Notes: generated from the letters alone by a model not told the origin. A stretch of 64,000 nucleotides of DNA from an uncultured Alphaproteobacteria bacterium (GCA_902574995.1 CACGPP010000002.1:1-64000), one strand, 5' to 3'; counted from the first letter of the stretch, positions 51,067-60,581 are shown. Numbers and translations: made by a program.

Positions 51067-52023
51067 TTAGTAGTGTACCCTTTTCTCAATCACATATCTT
51101 TGGAAGAATGTTAGCAAGATTATAAAGATTATAAACACAACAGTAATCGCTGCGCCAATACTTGTAATATTTTGTTGAATTGCTTTTTCAAAAATTGCGT
51201 ACATCATTACATACGTTGTTTTGGCAGGACCGCCTTTTGTAAGAATTTCAATTGTGTCAAATACTTGAAATGATCTTATTGTCGTTATGGTAACCACAAA
51301 AAGAGTTGTAGGACCTAACATTGGCCAAGTTACAAGTTTAAATTGTTCCCAAGTTGACTGAGCACCATCCATTTCTGCAGCATGATACAATTCTCTTGGT
51401 ATACTTGTTAAACCAGCTAAGTATAACACCATATTAAATCCAAAGGCTTGCCATACTCCAATAAAACAAATTGTCCAAATCGCTGTTTTTTTATCTTTGA
51501 GCCAATAAGGGAAATCCATATTGTTAGCACAAGCAACACTGTACCAACTATCCTCGGAACTAACCCACGGTAGCCAATGAAAACCTAAAATAAATTCTCT
51601 AATACCTCCGCATCCATTGGCAAGAAAAGAATTAATTATTCCAAGAGTTGGATGAAGAGTAAATTCCCAAGCAATAGCCATTGCCAATAAAGTAGCCATC
51701 ACCGGAAGAAAGAAAATTGTTTTATAAATATCAGCTCCAAATCGAAGAGAGTTGAGCATAATGGCTGCAACTAAACCTAATACAACTGAAACAGGGACAA
51801 CGATTAAAACGTAAGTTGCCGTTGATATAATCATTTTTATATAAGTTTTTCTGGAGAACATTTTTTCATAATTCTCCGTACCTACCCATTCGAAACTAGA
51901 ATTACCAAGATTGTAATTAGTAAATGAGATACCTCCGGCTAAAAAAATTGGAAGTATTAATATGACAATCATTAGTATGATTGCTGGCCAAACAAACCAA
52001 ATATGTGCTTTAGAGTGGTGCAT
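51067..52023 (-). CDS. CUT1 ABC permease, UgpA-like (phosphonate island)
   Basis: A 318-residue permease with six helices and EAA loop YHAAEMDGAQSTWEQFKLVTWP. A cysteine-containing periplasmic loop (NGCGG and VACANNM) of about 50 residues lies between helices 3 and 4. It starts 2 bases after the ATPase stop. Resembles glycerol-3-phosphate-type UgpA more than sugar permeases, but the call cannot be exact by eye. Confidence 0.8.
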   Translation of the reverse strand: MHHSKAHIWFVWPAIILMIVILILPIFLAGGISFTNYNLGNSSFEWVGTENYEKMFSRKTYIKMIISTATYVLIVVPVSVVLGLVAAIMLNSLRFGADIYKTIFFLPVMATLLAMAIAWEFTLHPTLGIINSFLANGCGGIREFILGFHWLPWVSSEDSWYSVACANNMDFPYWLKDKKTAIWTICFIGVWQAFGFNMVLYLAGLTSIPRELYHAAEMDGAQSTWEQFKLVTWPMLGPTTLFVVTITTIRSFQVFDTIEILTKGGPAKTTYVMMYAIFEKAIQQNITSIGAAITVVFIIFIILLTFFQRYVIEKRVHY

Positions 52024-52025
52024 AT

Positions 52026-53144
52026 TTATCGGATACGCTCACCAGATGTTTCAAAAAGCATAGCCTCTGCATGAGAGGGACTTATTCTAACTGTTTCCCC
52101 ATTTGAAAACAGTCCAGCTTGTGGTGAGCCTCTGACTATGATTTTAGAGTCAGATTGATCAACTTGAACATGGTAAAATATATCAGAACCAAGGTTTTCT
52201 CTGTATGAAACTGTAGCCTCAAATGCAGGTTTGTTTGAGTCTTTTGTAATTTCTAAATGTTCTGGTCTCACAGCAACTAAAGCTTTTTGACTGTTAGTAT
52301 TAAATTTTCTTTCAAGCTTAATACCCATAAATTCAACAGAACCATCAGAGCTAATCTGAGCAGCAAATGTGTTAATCTTTGGGCTGCCAACAAATTCTGC
52401 GACCCTTAAAGATGATGGATTATTATAAACCTCACTTGGGGTATCAAGTTGCAAAAGTTCCCCATCAATCATTACCGCCATTCGAGTTGACATTGTAAGT
52501 GCTTCAGCTTGATCATGCGTCACATAAATGAAAGTGGTCTTTAAAGAATTATGAAGCTCAGATAGTTCAGATCTCATATGAACTCTTAATGCAGCATCAA
52601 GATTTGATAAAGGTTCATCCATTAAGAATGCGACTGGTTCTCTTACCATCGCTCTTCCTAGTGCCGCTCTTTGTCTTTGACCACCAGATAGTTGACCTGG
52701 CTTCCTATCAAGTAGTTCTGTTATTTTTAAAGTTTCAGATGTTTTGAAAACAAGGTCATCAATTGATTTCTTTTTTTCTTTTCTACTTGGTACAAAATTA
52801 CCAATAAGAGGCAACCTCTCTACAAAACTATAGTCTCTTAATTTCAAAGGTGTTTCTAAATTTTTTCTGACTGTCAGGTGCGGGTAAAGAGCGTAAGATT
52901 GGAAAACCATTGCTAAGTCTCTCTTGCTAGCTCTGGTGCTGTTAACATTCTTATCATCAATAATTACATCGCCACTATTTTGTTGCTCCAATCCGGCAAT
53001 AATTTTTAACAAAGTGGATTTGCCACAACCGGACGGACCGACTAATGTTAAAAATTCACCATCTTGGATATCAAGGCTTAGTTGTTTAAGCACCTCAGTT
53101 GAGCCAAATGACTTATTGATATTCTTTAAAGAAATTGTCCCCAT
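52026..53144 (-). CDS. CUT1 ABC ATPase, UgpC-like (phosphonate island)
   Basis: A 372-residue ATPase: [28 protein letters not shown] and [12 protein letters not shown] are intact. A 25-residue basic insertion after the Q-loop (RDYSFVERLPLIGNF...KEKKKS) distinguishes it from the other two ATPases of the window. A TOBE-type C-terminus is present. First gene of the transporter operon, divergent from phnA; the inverted repeat in between suggests joint control. Confidence 0.85.
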   Translation of the reverse strand: MGTISLKNINKSFGSTEVLKQLSLDIQDGEFLTLVGPSGCGKSTLLKIIAGLEQQNSGDVIIDDKNVNSTRASKRDLAMVFQSYALYPHLTVRKNLETPLKLRDYSFVERLPLIGNFVPSRKEKKKSIDDLVFKTSETLKITELLDRKPGQLSGGQRQRAALGRAMVREPVAFLMDEPLSNLDAALRVHMRSELSELHNSLKTTFIYVTHDQAEALTMSTRMAVMIDGELLQLDTPSEVYNNPSSLRVAEFVGSPKINTFAAQISSDGSVEFMGIKLERKFNTNSQKALVAVRPEHLEITKDSNKPAFEATVSYRENLGSDIFYHVQVDQSDSKIIVRGSPQAGLFSNGETVRISPSHAEAMLFETSGERIR

Positions 53145-53226
53145 CTATTTTTATTCCTCAACGCTAAAATAGTTCTGATTAAGACATTTTAAAAGTAAAT
53201 TTGTAAAATTTATGTTAAAACTTTAT

Positions 53227-53258
53227 GAACAAATTTTAAATTGATCAAAAATTTGTTC
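53227..53258. promoter_or_regulatory. 11-bp perfect inverted repeat, candidate operator of phosphonate island
   Basis: GAACAAATTTT (53227-53237) and AAAATTTGTTC (53248-53258) are perfect complements around 10 bases. The element sits in the divergent gap between the ABC ATPase gene and phnA, 22 bases before phnA. It does not resemble the direct-repeat Pho box. A dimeric regulator of both operons is a reasonable inference. Confidence 0.55.
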
Positions 53259-53280
53259 TTTATAGAGAGCAGTTATAATT

Positions 53281-54516
53281 ATGAGTGATAAAATTGACAT
53301 TAATAAAAGACAATATAATAAATCACTTTCTTCAACTGTAGTAGTTATATGCCTCGATGGTAGTCAAAAAGAGTATATTGATATCGCTTCTTCAAAAGGA
53401 TTGACACCAAATCTTGATAAAATATTGGAAAATGGCCAATATTTGATGGCTAACAGTGCTATTCCCAGTTTTACAAACCCTAACAACATTTCGATAGTCA
53501 CAGGGCAGCCAAGTGATGTTCATGGAATAAGTGGTAATTTCTTTTATACACCATCAACCGGTGAAGAAGTGATGATGAATGATCCAAAATATTTAAGAGC
53601 TCCAACTATTTTTGAGAAATATTATAATGAAGGTTATAAAATAGCAGTAATCACTGCTAAGGACAAATTAAGAACTCTTTTAGGTAATGGTTTAAAATTT
53701 AATGAAGGAAGAGCAATCTGTTTTTCATCAGAAAAATCAGATCAGGCTACTCTCAGTGAAAATGGTATTGAAAATATTAATGACTGGATTGGAATGAAAG
53801 TACCTGAAGTATATTCTCAGGATCTATCAGAATTTGTTATGGCAGCTGGGGTAAAATTACTTGAGGAATTTAATCCTGATATTATGTATTTATCTACCAC
53901 TGACTTTATTCAACACAAATATGCACCTGGAGATAAAGAAGCAAATGATTTTTATCAGATGTTTGATAAGTATGTCAGTAAAATTTGTAGTAATGGGAAT
54001 TCAGTTGTCATCACTGCAGATCATGGAATGAAGTCTAAAGCAAATATTAATGGAGAACCTAATGCCATCTTTCTACAAGATTATTTAGATGATCAAATGG
54101 GTAAAGATGAGGCTAAAGTAATACTTCCAATTACTGACCCTTATGTAGTTCATCATGGTTCACTGGGATCGTTTGCCACTATATATGTAAAAGATAAATC
54201 AAAAATTGATGAAACAATTAGCAAAATATCATCAATTAAAGAAATTGAAGTAGTTGTTAAACAAGATGAAGCATGTAGAGAATATAGGCTACCTTCAGAT
54301 AGAATAGGTGATATCGTATGCATGTCATCTGAAGATATGACAATTGGTACCTCAAAAGCTAATCATGATCTTTCAAAATTAAAGGAACCCCTTAGATCTC
54401 ATGGAGGTCATCATGAAAGAGAAGTTCCTTTTATCTCTAATAAAAAACTAAACATTGCCAAAGATCAAAGTTTAAATAACTATGATGCATTTTTTTATGC
54501 TATTAATGGAGCTTAA
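53281..54516 (+). CDS. phnA: phosphonoacetate hydrolase
   Basis: A 411-residue alkaline-phosphatase-superfamily enzyme. [16 protein letters not shown] holds the first metal aspartate, [13 protein letters not shown] the nucleophilic threonine, [13 protein letters not shown] and ITADHGM further metal ligands, and [10 protein letters not shown] the last histidine region. These features match phosphonoacetate hydrolase PhnA, which splits phosphonoacetate to acetate and phosphate in the cytoplasm. It is followed after 2 bases by phnY, its usual partner. Specificity is supported by both sequence and neighbour. Confidence 0.9.
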   Translation: MSDKIDINKRQYNKSLSSTVVVICLDGSQKEYIDIASSKGLTPNLDKILENGQYLMANSAIPSFTNPNNISIVTGQPSDVHGISGNFFYTPSTGEEVMMNDPKYLRAPTIFEKYYNEGYKIAVITAKDKLRTLLGNGLKFNEGRAICFSSEKSDQATLSENGIENINDWIGMKVPEVYSQDLSEFVMAAGVKLLEEFNPDIMYLSTTDFIQHKYAPGDKEANDFYQMFDKYVSKICSNGNSVVITADHGMKSKANINGEPNAIFLQDYLDDQMGKDEAKVILPITDPYVVHHGSLGSFATIYVKDKSKIDETISKISSIKEIEVVVKQDEACREYRLPSDRIGDIVCMSSEDMTIGTSKANHDLSKLKEPLRSHGGHHEREVPFISNKKLNIAKDQSLNNYDAFFYAINGA

Positions 54517-54518
54517 TC

Positions 54519-55958
54519 ATGACTGATAAAATTATTAATGAGGGTATGAGGATTGGTGGAAAAACTGTTCACACCGATAACAAGATTGATGTTATCTATC
54601 CCTTCACAGGTAAAGTTATAGGCACAGTACCAGCTGGCACAGCAGAACATGCTCAAAAAGCCTTTGATATTGCTGCAAATTATAAGCCTAATTTATCTAG
54701 ATATGATCGTCAAAAAATACTTCAAAAGACTGCTGAAACACTTGTTGAAAGAAAAGAACAAATCTCTGATCTAATTTCACTTGAGTCTGGGCTATCGAAA
54801 CAAGATACGCTTTATGAAGTTGGTAGGGCCTTTGATGTATTTTCTCTTACTGCTCAGCTTTGTATCCAGGATGATGGAGAAATTTATTCTTGTGATTTAA
54901 CACCTCATGGAAAACAAAGAAAAATATTTACAATTAGAGAACCGCTTAACACAATATCTGCAATCACTCCATTTAATCATCCTTTAAATATGGTTGCCCA
55001 CAAAATTGCTCCATCAATAGCAACTAACAACTGTACTGTTTGTAAACAAACTGAATTGACCCCTTTAACAGCTATGCTACTAGCAGATATTTTATATGAA
55101 TGTGGCCTTCCTCCAGAAATGTTTTCGATTTTAACAGGGTGGCCCGAAGACATTGGGAATGAAGTAATTAAAAATAAAAATATAGATTTAATTACTTTTA
55201 CAGGAAGCGTTGGTGTTGGAAAACTGATAGCTGAAAATGCAGGTTACAAAAGAACTGTTTTAGAGTTAGGTGGAAACGACCCTTTAATAGTTTTGAGTGA
55301 CTTAGATGATGATGATTTAAATAAAGCAGCGGATCTAGCAATCATGGGAGCAACAAAAAACTCTGGTCAACGATGCACTGCTGTAAAAAGAATATTAGTT
55401 CAAGAATCAGTAGCTGATAAATTTGTCGAGCTTGCTTTGGAAAAAGCAAAAGCAATTAAATTTGGTGATCCCATGGATATTAACAATCAGTTGGGTACAG
55501 TAATTAATAAAGAGGCAGCTAGTATGTTTAATGACAGAGTAAATAAAGCTGAACAGGATGGTGCAAAAATTCTTTATAACCCTGGGGTCCAAGAAGCTCT
55601 TGTGCCACCAATTTTTTTAGACAACGTTAATTATAAATCAGAACTTGTTGTTGAAGAAACCTTTGGTCCAATTGTGCCTGTCATTAGAGTTCCCAATGAT
55701 GATGAAAAAGTAATGGAAATTTCAAATTCAACGGCCTTTGGTTTGTCATCAGGTGTTTGTAGTAACGATTTTAGAAGAATTAAGAAATACATAAGCGGTC
55801 TTTATGTAGGCACGGTTAATATTTGGGAGGTGCCCGGTTACAGAATTGAGATGTCACCTTTTGGCGGAATAAAAGACTCAGGATTAGGCTACAAAGAGGG
55901 TGTAATAGAGGCTATGAAAAGTTACACAAATGTAAAAACCTTCTCATTACCTTGGTAA
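54519..55958 (+). CDS. phnY: phosphonoacetaldehyde dehydrogenase
   Basis: A 479-residue aldehyde dehydrogenase. [11 protein letters not shown] is the cofactor loop, LELGGNDPL the glutamate motif and [11 protein letters not shown] the catalytic cysteine; [17 protein letters not shown] and [16 protein letters not shown] are further PhnY-type segments. It oxidises phosphonoacetaldehyde to phosphonoacetate with NAD. Two bases after phnA, so the pair forms a unit. A general aldehyde dehydrogenase role is unlikely in this context. Confidence 0.9.
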   Translation: MTDKIINEGMRIGGKTVHTDNKIDVIYPFTGKVIGTVPAGTAEHAQKAFDIAANYKPNLSRYDRQKILQKTAETLVERKEQISDLISLESGLSKQDTLYEVGRAFDVFSLTAQLCIQDDGEIYSCDLTPHGKQRKIFTIREPLNTISAITPFNHPLNMVAHKIAPSIATNNCTVCKQTELTPLTAMLLADILYECGLPPEMFSILTGWPEDIGNEVIKNKNIDLITFTGSVGVGKLIAENAGYKRTVLELGGNDPLIVLSDLDDDDLNKAADLAIMGATKNSGQRCTAVKRILVQESVADKFVELALEKAKAIKFGDPMDINNQLGTVINKEAASMFNDRVNKAEQDGAKILYNPGVQEALVPPIFLDNVNYKSELVVEETFGPIVPVIRVPNDDEKVMEISNSTAFGLSSGVCSNDFRRIKKYISGLYVGTVNIWEVPGYRIEMSPFGGIKDSGLGYKEGVIEAMKSYTNVKTFSLPW

Positions 55959-56090
55959 TCAATAGCTTTTAAAAATTACTCACAGATTTTTTCTCACAAA
56001 TACTGATTATTTCTACTTTGCTTTAAAAATTTAACATATTCTTAACTTTAAGGATTTAATAATTAATTATCATTATTTTAAGGAGGGACT

Positions 56091-57326
56091 ATGAAAAAAG
56101 TAATCTTAGGATTTTTTGCATCAGTTTTTGCATACAACGCTAATGCTGTAGAGATTGAATTTGCATATCCTTATTCAGGTTTGTTCGATGTGACATACCA
56201 GGCAATTATGCCAGAGTTTGAAAAAGCTCATCCTGACATTAAAGTTAAGTTCAGAGCAACTTATGAAAACTATGAAGATGCTACTGCTACTATACTAAGA
56301 GAGTCAACATCAGGAAACTTACCTGATATCACCATGCAAGGTCTTAACAGACAAGCACCTTTAGTAGACAAAGGTATCGCTTTATCTCTAGAACCTTTCA
56401 TTGCTAATGAGCCAGATTTTGCAAAAGACGGTTATCATGAAGCTATGTTGAGCTTATCTACCTTTGGAGGAGAGGTTTATGGCTTGCCATTTTCAGTATC
56501 AACTCCAGTTGGTTACTACAACATGGATCTTTTAGCAAGTGCTGGTGTTAGCAGCATTCCATCAAATTGGGATGAGGTCATTGACGCTTGTAATAAATTA
56601 GAAGCTGCAGGACACGGTACACTTTACTTTGGATGGAATATTACAGGTAACTGGTTCCATCAAGCTCTAATGCATAGCCAAAATGTTCCAATGGTTAAAG
56701 ATGGAGCTGTTAATATGGGAGGAGATGCTGGTCTAAAAACTTTAGAGCAAATGAAAGATATCATGGGTGGCTGTAATATGCCTAACTATTCTATTGCTGA
56801 CGGACAAGCTGCATTTAATGCAGGTACTATTGGTATGATGTTTTGGAGTACTAGTAGTTTAGGCTCTGTTGAAGCTGCAAAAGCAGACTTTGAACTAAAG
56901 ACTGCGCCTTTCCCAGGAATACCTGGTGTTAATGGTGGAACTCCAGCTAGACTACCTGCCGGTGGTAACGCAGCGATGTTAGTTACTACTTCAGATGATC
57001 CTGAAAGAGTACAAGCAGCATGGACATTTTTAAAGTTTATCACATCAGGTGTAGGAGCAGCTGCTGTTGCAGAAACAACAGGTTACGTTCCTCCTAACAA
57101 AGCTGCAAATGACCTGTTAGGTGATTTTTATGATGCAAACCCCAACAAGTTAACTGCTGTTAATCAGCTGCCTTTGTTAGCTGATTGGTTCGCATATCCT
57201 GGAGAAAACGGTCTTGCTGTGACTCAGGTAATCTATGACTACACTGAGACCATTGCTACAGGTGACGCCGACGACATGGCCGATCTTCAGGAAGAAATGA
57301 TGGAGGAAATTGAAGACTTAATGTAG
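56091..57326 (+). CDS. CUT1 substrate-binding protein, UgpB-like (phosphonate island)
   Basis: A 411-residue family 1 binding protein: signal peptide 1-19 (cleavage after NANA), then FAYPYSGLFDVTYQAIMPEFEKAHPDIKVK at the front and GGNAAMLVTTSDDPERVQAAWTFLKF in the second lobe. The product most resembles UgpB-type proteins that bind glycerol-3-phosphate or its diesters. A strong AAGGAGGG site lies 4 bases before the ATG. It complements the ATPase and permeases encoded divergently at 50172-53144; together they make a complete importer. Ligand unknown; a phosphonate ester is inferred. Confidence 0.8.
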   Translation: MKKVILGFFASVFAYNANAVEIEFAYPYSGLFDVTYQAIMPEFEKAHPDIKVKFRATYENYEDATATILRESTSGNLPDITMQGLNRQAPLVDKGIALSLEPFIANEPDFAKDGYHEAMLSLSTFGGEVYGLPFSVSTPVGYYNMDLLASAGVSSIPSNWDEVIDACNKLEAAGHGTLYFGWNITGNWFHQALMHSQNVPMVKDGAVNMGGDAGLKTLEQMKDIMGGCNMPNYSIADGQAAFNAGTIGMMFWSTSSLGSVEAAKADFELKTAPFPGIPGVNGGTPARLPAGGNAAMLVTTSDDPERVQAAWTFLKFITSGVGAAAVAETTGYVPPNKAANDLLGDFYDANPNKLTAVNQLPLLADWFAYPGENGLAVTQVIYDYTETIATGDADDMADLQEEMMEEIEDLM

Positions 57327-57359
57327 GTCTTTTCAATTCCGTTTATCATTAGATTTTTA

Positions 57360-57394
57360 AACAGCAGCTAGTATACTGGCTGCTGTTTTTTTTT
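57360..57394 (+). terminator. intrinsic terminator/attenuator after phosphonate binding-protein gene
   Basis: AACAGCAGC (57360-57368) pairs perfectly with GCTGCTGTT (57379-57387) around a 10-base loop, followed by an uninterrupted T-run to 57394. It is a textbook rho-independent terminator. The next gene starts only 2 bases later, so its expression needs read-through or a promoter upstream of the hairpin. Confidence 0.85.
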
Positions 57395-57396
57395 AA

Positions 57397-58479
57397 ATGA
57401 GCATCAAAACTACAACCATTGGAGCTTATCCAAAACCTAATTACACCCCTATAAGAGATTGGTTTCTCCAAGATAAATCTGACGAAGAAAAAAAACAATC
57501 CAAGGGATTGTTATCAAATTGGGATCCCAAAAGTGAAGACCATAAAATATATGAAGAGAAAGATGAGGATAAAGAAAAACTATTCTTAAAAGCTATTGAA
57601 GAAGTAATTCTTGATCAGACAAGTAGCGGAATAGATATCCCCACAGATGGTGAAGTAAGGCGAGAAAACTATATTTTTTATCAATTGAGATTTTTTAATG
57701 GGGTAAGCTTTGAACACTTAACGACTAAATCAGTTAGGAAAGGAGCTTTTGAAGCAACACTCCCAACAATTACAAGTAAAGTTTCAAATAAATCATTACG
57801 ATTAGTAGATGATTGGAAATCTGCGCAGCAGTTTACTAATAACCCAGTAAAAATAACTATACCTGGTCCTATGACAATAACTGACTCCATTGCTGATGAC
57901 TATTATAATGATCCCAAAAAAATGGGTTATGATTTAGCATTATGTATTAGCAATGAAGTTAAAGCTCTATCTGAAGCTGGTTGTCAATACATTCAAATTG
58001 ATGAACCAGTGTTCGCCAGAAAACCAGAAGAAACACACGATTATGGTATGGAAAACTTAGAAAGAGCAATGCATGGAATACTAAAAGAAACTCAAAAAGC
58101 TTGTCATATTTGCTGCGGTTATCCTAACTCGCTTGACTCAGAACACTACAAAAAAGCAGACCTAGATGCATATGATAAAATTGCTGACTTAGTTGAAGAC
58201 TCTAGTATAGACGAAGTTTCTTTGGAAGACTCTCACCGACCTTTAGATTTAAAATTATTAGAAAAATTTAAAAAAACCAAAGTTATTATGGGTTTGATTG
58301 ATGTAGCTAAAAGTCGTATGGAAAGTGTCGAGGAAATTCAAAAAAGGATCAGAGAAGTTCTTGAGCATATTGATGAGGAAAGATTAATTGCTGCTCCTGA
58401 TTGTGGTCTAGGGTTTTTTGATAGAAATCAAGCAAAACAAAAAATGCAAATTCTCTCAAAAGCTGTTAAAAATCTCTAA
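57397..58479 (+). CDS. core-MetE-like cobalamin-independent methyltransferase
   Basis: A 360-residue protein equal to the C-terminal catalytic half of MetE; the N-terminal half (about 390 residues) is missing. Zinc ligands are present: HxC in ACHICCGYPNS, Glu in EVSLEDSHRP and Cys in APDCGLGFF. Full MetE transfers a methyl group from methyl-folate to homocysteine; short core-MetE proteins have been proposed to use other methyl donors, such as methylcobalamin proteins. Its place between phosphonate genes and downstream of a terminator is odd. 5 bases upstream of the alcohol dehydrogenase gene. Confidence 0.75.
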   Translation: MSIKTTTIGAYPKPNYTPIRDWFLQDKSDEEKKQSKGLLSNWDPKSEDHKIYEEKDEDKEKLFLKAIEEVILDQTSSGIDIPTDGEVRRENYIFYQLRFFNGVSFEHLTTKSVRKGAFEATLPTITSKVSNKSLRLVDDWKSAQQFTNNPVKITIPGPMTITDSIADDYYNDPKKMGYDLALCISNEVKALSEAGCQYIQIDEPVFARKPEETHDYGMENLERAMHGILKETQKACHICCGYPNSLDSEHYKKADLDAYDKIADLVEDSSIDEVSLEDSHRPLDLKLLEKFKKTKVIMGLIDVAKSRMESVEEIQKRIREVLEHIDEERLIAAPDCGLGFFDRNQAKQKMQILSKAVKNL

Positions 58480-58484
58480 ATCTT

Positions 58485-59597
58485 ATGTGGGAATATTATA
58501 ATCCGGTAAATGTTATTTTTGGTTCAGAAAAATTTAGTGAAATTGAACATATAATAAGTAATCGAAAGTACATTCTTGTTACCCATCCTGATGATAACTT
58601 TGATACATATAGAGAGTTTTTTAACAATTTATCAAATAAGCCTCTAGAAATCTTTGATGATGTTCAACCAAATCCAGACTATCAAGATTTAATTTCTGCA
58701 GGGGAAAAATTTTCAAAAATAGAAAGTCAAATTGATACAGTTGTTGCTCTTGGAGGCGGATCTGTCATGGATACGGCCAAATTACTTTCGGCTTTTAAAG
58801 GTGAAAATAAATATTTAAATGATTTTGTAAGAAATAAAAAATCAGCTTACGTTCAAGATCCAAAAAAAATTATAGCTATACCTACTACTTCGGGCACATC
58901 GAGTGAACTTACATGTTGGGCTACAGTCTGGGATATAGAATATAAAAGTAAATTTTCATTAGCAGATAAATCTTTATATCCTGAAATATCAGTTATTGAC
59001 CCTAAGTTAATGATCAACAAGCCAAAAAATCTGACTATTTCTACTGGTCTTGATGCATTGTCCCACTCCTTAGAAAGTATTTGGAATGTAAACTCAAATC
59101 CGATTTCAACATTTCACGGAATTGCAGGTGCTCAAACCGTGATCAATACACTTCCAAAACTTGTAAATGATTTAAAAAACATAGAGTTGAGAACTTTAAT
59201 GGCTAAAGCTTGTGTTCATGCAGGACTAGCTTTTTCAAATACTAAAACTGCAATAGCACATAATATTTCATACCCGATAACAATTAATTTTAATGTTCCA
59301 CATGGTATAGCTTGTTCCTTTACTTTGCCGACAATAATGAGGAGTCTGATTGGCCAAGATGAAAAAACAGAAAAATCCCTAGAAAAAATTTATAATGTCG
59401 ATCTCATTGAGAGTTCAAAAAGACTATCTGAGACATTGAGAATTCTTGAGGCACCATTGAATTTAAATGAAATTGGAATACCAAAAATTGAATGGGATAA
59501 ATATGTTGAGGATGCTTTTCAAGGTGAAAGAGGAAAAAATTTTATTGGAAATAAAATCTCATTTGATAAAGCGTGTTCTGAGATGAATTTCTTCTAA
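58485..59597 (+). CDS. iron-type (group III) alcohol dehydrogenase, phosphonoacetaldehyde reductase-like
   Basis: A 370-residue group III alcohol dehydrogenase. GGGSVMDTAK binds NAD, and the metal ligands lie in LDALSHSLES, AIAHNISYP and VPHGIACSF. The opening WEYYNPVNVIFG resembles the PhpC-like phosphonoacetaldehyde reductases that interconvert phosphonoacetaldehyde and 2-hydroxyethylphosphonate. Next to phnA and phnY and without PhnW, it most sensibly works in the oxidative direction, feeding PhnY. Direction and substrate are inference. The stop overlaps the convergent trxA stop by 4 bases. Confidence 0.75.
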   Translation: MWEYYNPVNVIFGSEKFSEIEHIISNRKYILVTHPDDNFDTYREFFNNLSNKPLEIFDDVQPNPDYQDLISAGEKFSKIESQIDTVVALGGGSVMDTAKLLSAFKGENKYLNDFVRNKKSAYVQDPKKIIAIPTTSGTSSELTCWATVWDIEYKSKFSLADKSLYPEISVIDPKLMINKPKNLTISTGLDALSHSLESIWNVNSNPISTFHGIAGAQTVINTLPKLVNDLKNIELRTLMAKACVHAGLAFSNTKTAIAHNISYPITINFNVPHGIACSFTLPTIMRSLIGQDEKTEKSLEKIYNVDLIESSKRLSETLRILEAPLNLNEIGIPKIEWDKYVEDAFQGERGKNFIGNKISFDKACSEMNFF

Positions 59598-59920
59598 AGT
59601 TTACTGTTAATCCAACTTCTTAAGTCTGCTTCTGAACCTAAGCCAATCTTTGCATCAGCCATTGATCCATCTTTAAAGAGTATCATTGTGGGTATACTCC
59701 TAATGTTAAAGTTTGCTGGAGCTTGAGGATTTTCATCTATATTAATTTTTTTTATAGATATCTTATCGCCCATTTCAGAGGCTAAATTATCCAAAATAGG
59801 AGCAATAGCCTTACATGGACCACACCACTCAGCCCAAAAATCTACCAAAACAGGCTTATCCTTTGATCCTTCAAGAACTTTTTGATTAAATTCATCGTCA
59901 TTTATTTGTTCAACTGTCAT
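59594..59920 (-). CDS. trxA: thioredoxin
   Basis: A 108-residue thioredoxin with the redox centre WAEWCGPCKA, the cis-proline RSIPTM and normal length. Reduces disulfides in the cytoplasm. It lies 19 bases downstream of murU on the same strand; the addB-addA pair that often precedes trxA in alphaproteobacteria is missing here. Confidence 0.92.
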   Translation of the reverse strand: MTVEQINDDEFNQKVLEGSKDKPVLVDFWAEWCGPCKAIAPILDNLASEMGDKISIKKINIDENPQAPANFNIRSIPTMILFKDGSMADAKIGLGSEADLRSWINSKL

Positions 59921-59939
59921 ATATTTAATATGGTTATTA

Positions 59940-60581
59940 TTATTTATATTTCAAATATTCATCTTTAGTCCCAACATGAGCATTGATTTTAGTAGTCTCA
60001 TATCCATAGATTTTTTCATTTAACGAACAATCTTTCCAAAAATCTTGAATGTTAAAAATTTCAGGGTAAGGACGCAAAGAGTTTTTTCTAATAATATGAC
60101 AACCTTGAAATGAAGTATTGCAAAGTTTTGATGGAAAGTTAATAAGCCCTTCATTATTTACCTCAAGATCAAAATTATTATTTTTAGAATTTATAAGAAG
60201 GACGCTATCAAAACTTTTATTTTCATCAAAAAATTTAATTGATTTTTCTAATTCATTTTCAAAGGACTGGTCCCATAAATTATCTGTATTTAGAATTACT
60301 GTATCGTTTCTTTGTATGTTTTTGATACCACCTCCTGTTCCTAAGATAGTTTCTTCATAAGAAATTGAAATATCAGGGTAATTTTCAGAGACAAATCTCT
60401 CTAACATATTATGTTTATAGTGGGTATTGATATAAATTTTATCAAATGACATATTTTTAATGAGATCGATTGCATAGCTAATAAGTGTTTTATTTTTTAT
60501 TTTTAATAAGGGTTTAGGAATATCTTTGGTTAAGTTATCCATTCGCATTCCATAACCTGCAGCTAATATTAGAGCGTCCAT
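59940..60581 (-). CDS. murU: MurNAc-1-phosphate uridylyltransferase-like nucleotidyltransferase
   Basis: A 213-residue nucleotidyltransferase. LILAAGYGMRMDNLTKDIPKPLLKI is the NTP-binding start, GTGGGIKNI the sugar-phosphate loop and NTDNLWD the metal-binding aspartate. With AmgK it recycles peptidoglycan sugars by making UDP-MurNAc. It abuts amgK with no gap. A little shorter than typical MurU (about 225-240). Confidence 0.75.
   Translation of the reverse strand: MDALILAAGYGMRMDNLTKDIPKPLLKIKNKTLISYAIDLIKNMSFDKIYINTHYKHNMLERFVSENYPDISISYEETILGTGGGIKNIQRNDTVILNTDNLWDQSFENELEKSIKFFDENKSFDSVLLINSKNNNFDLEVNNEGLINFPSKLCNTSFQGCHIIRKNSLRPYPEIFNIQDFWKDCSLNEKIYGYETTKINAHVGTKDEYLKYK

Noticed and set aside
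53274-53279. TATAAT as the -10 box of phnA
   Set aside because: It ends one base before the ATG, so transcription would begin inside the gene, and no downstream start keeps the conserved N-terminal strand.
57327-57396. SAM or cobalamin riboswitch ahead of the core-MetE gene
   Set aside because: The 70-base gap contains only an intrinsic terminator; there is no room for a known aptamer.
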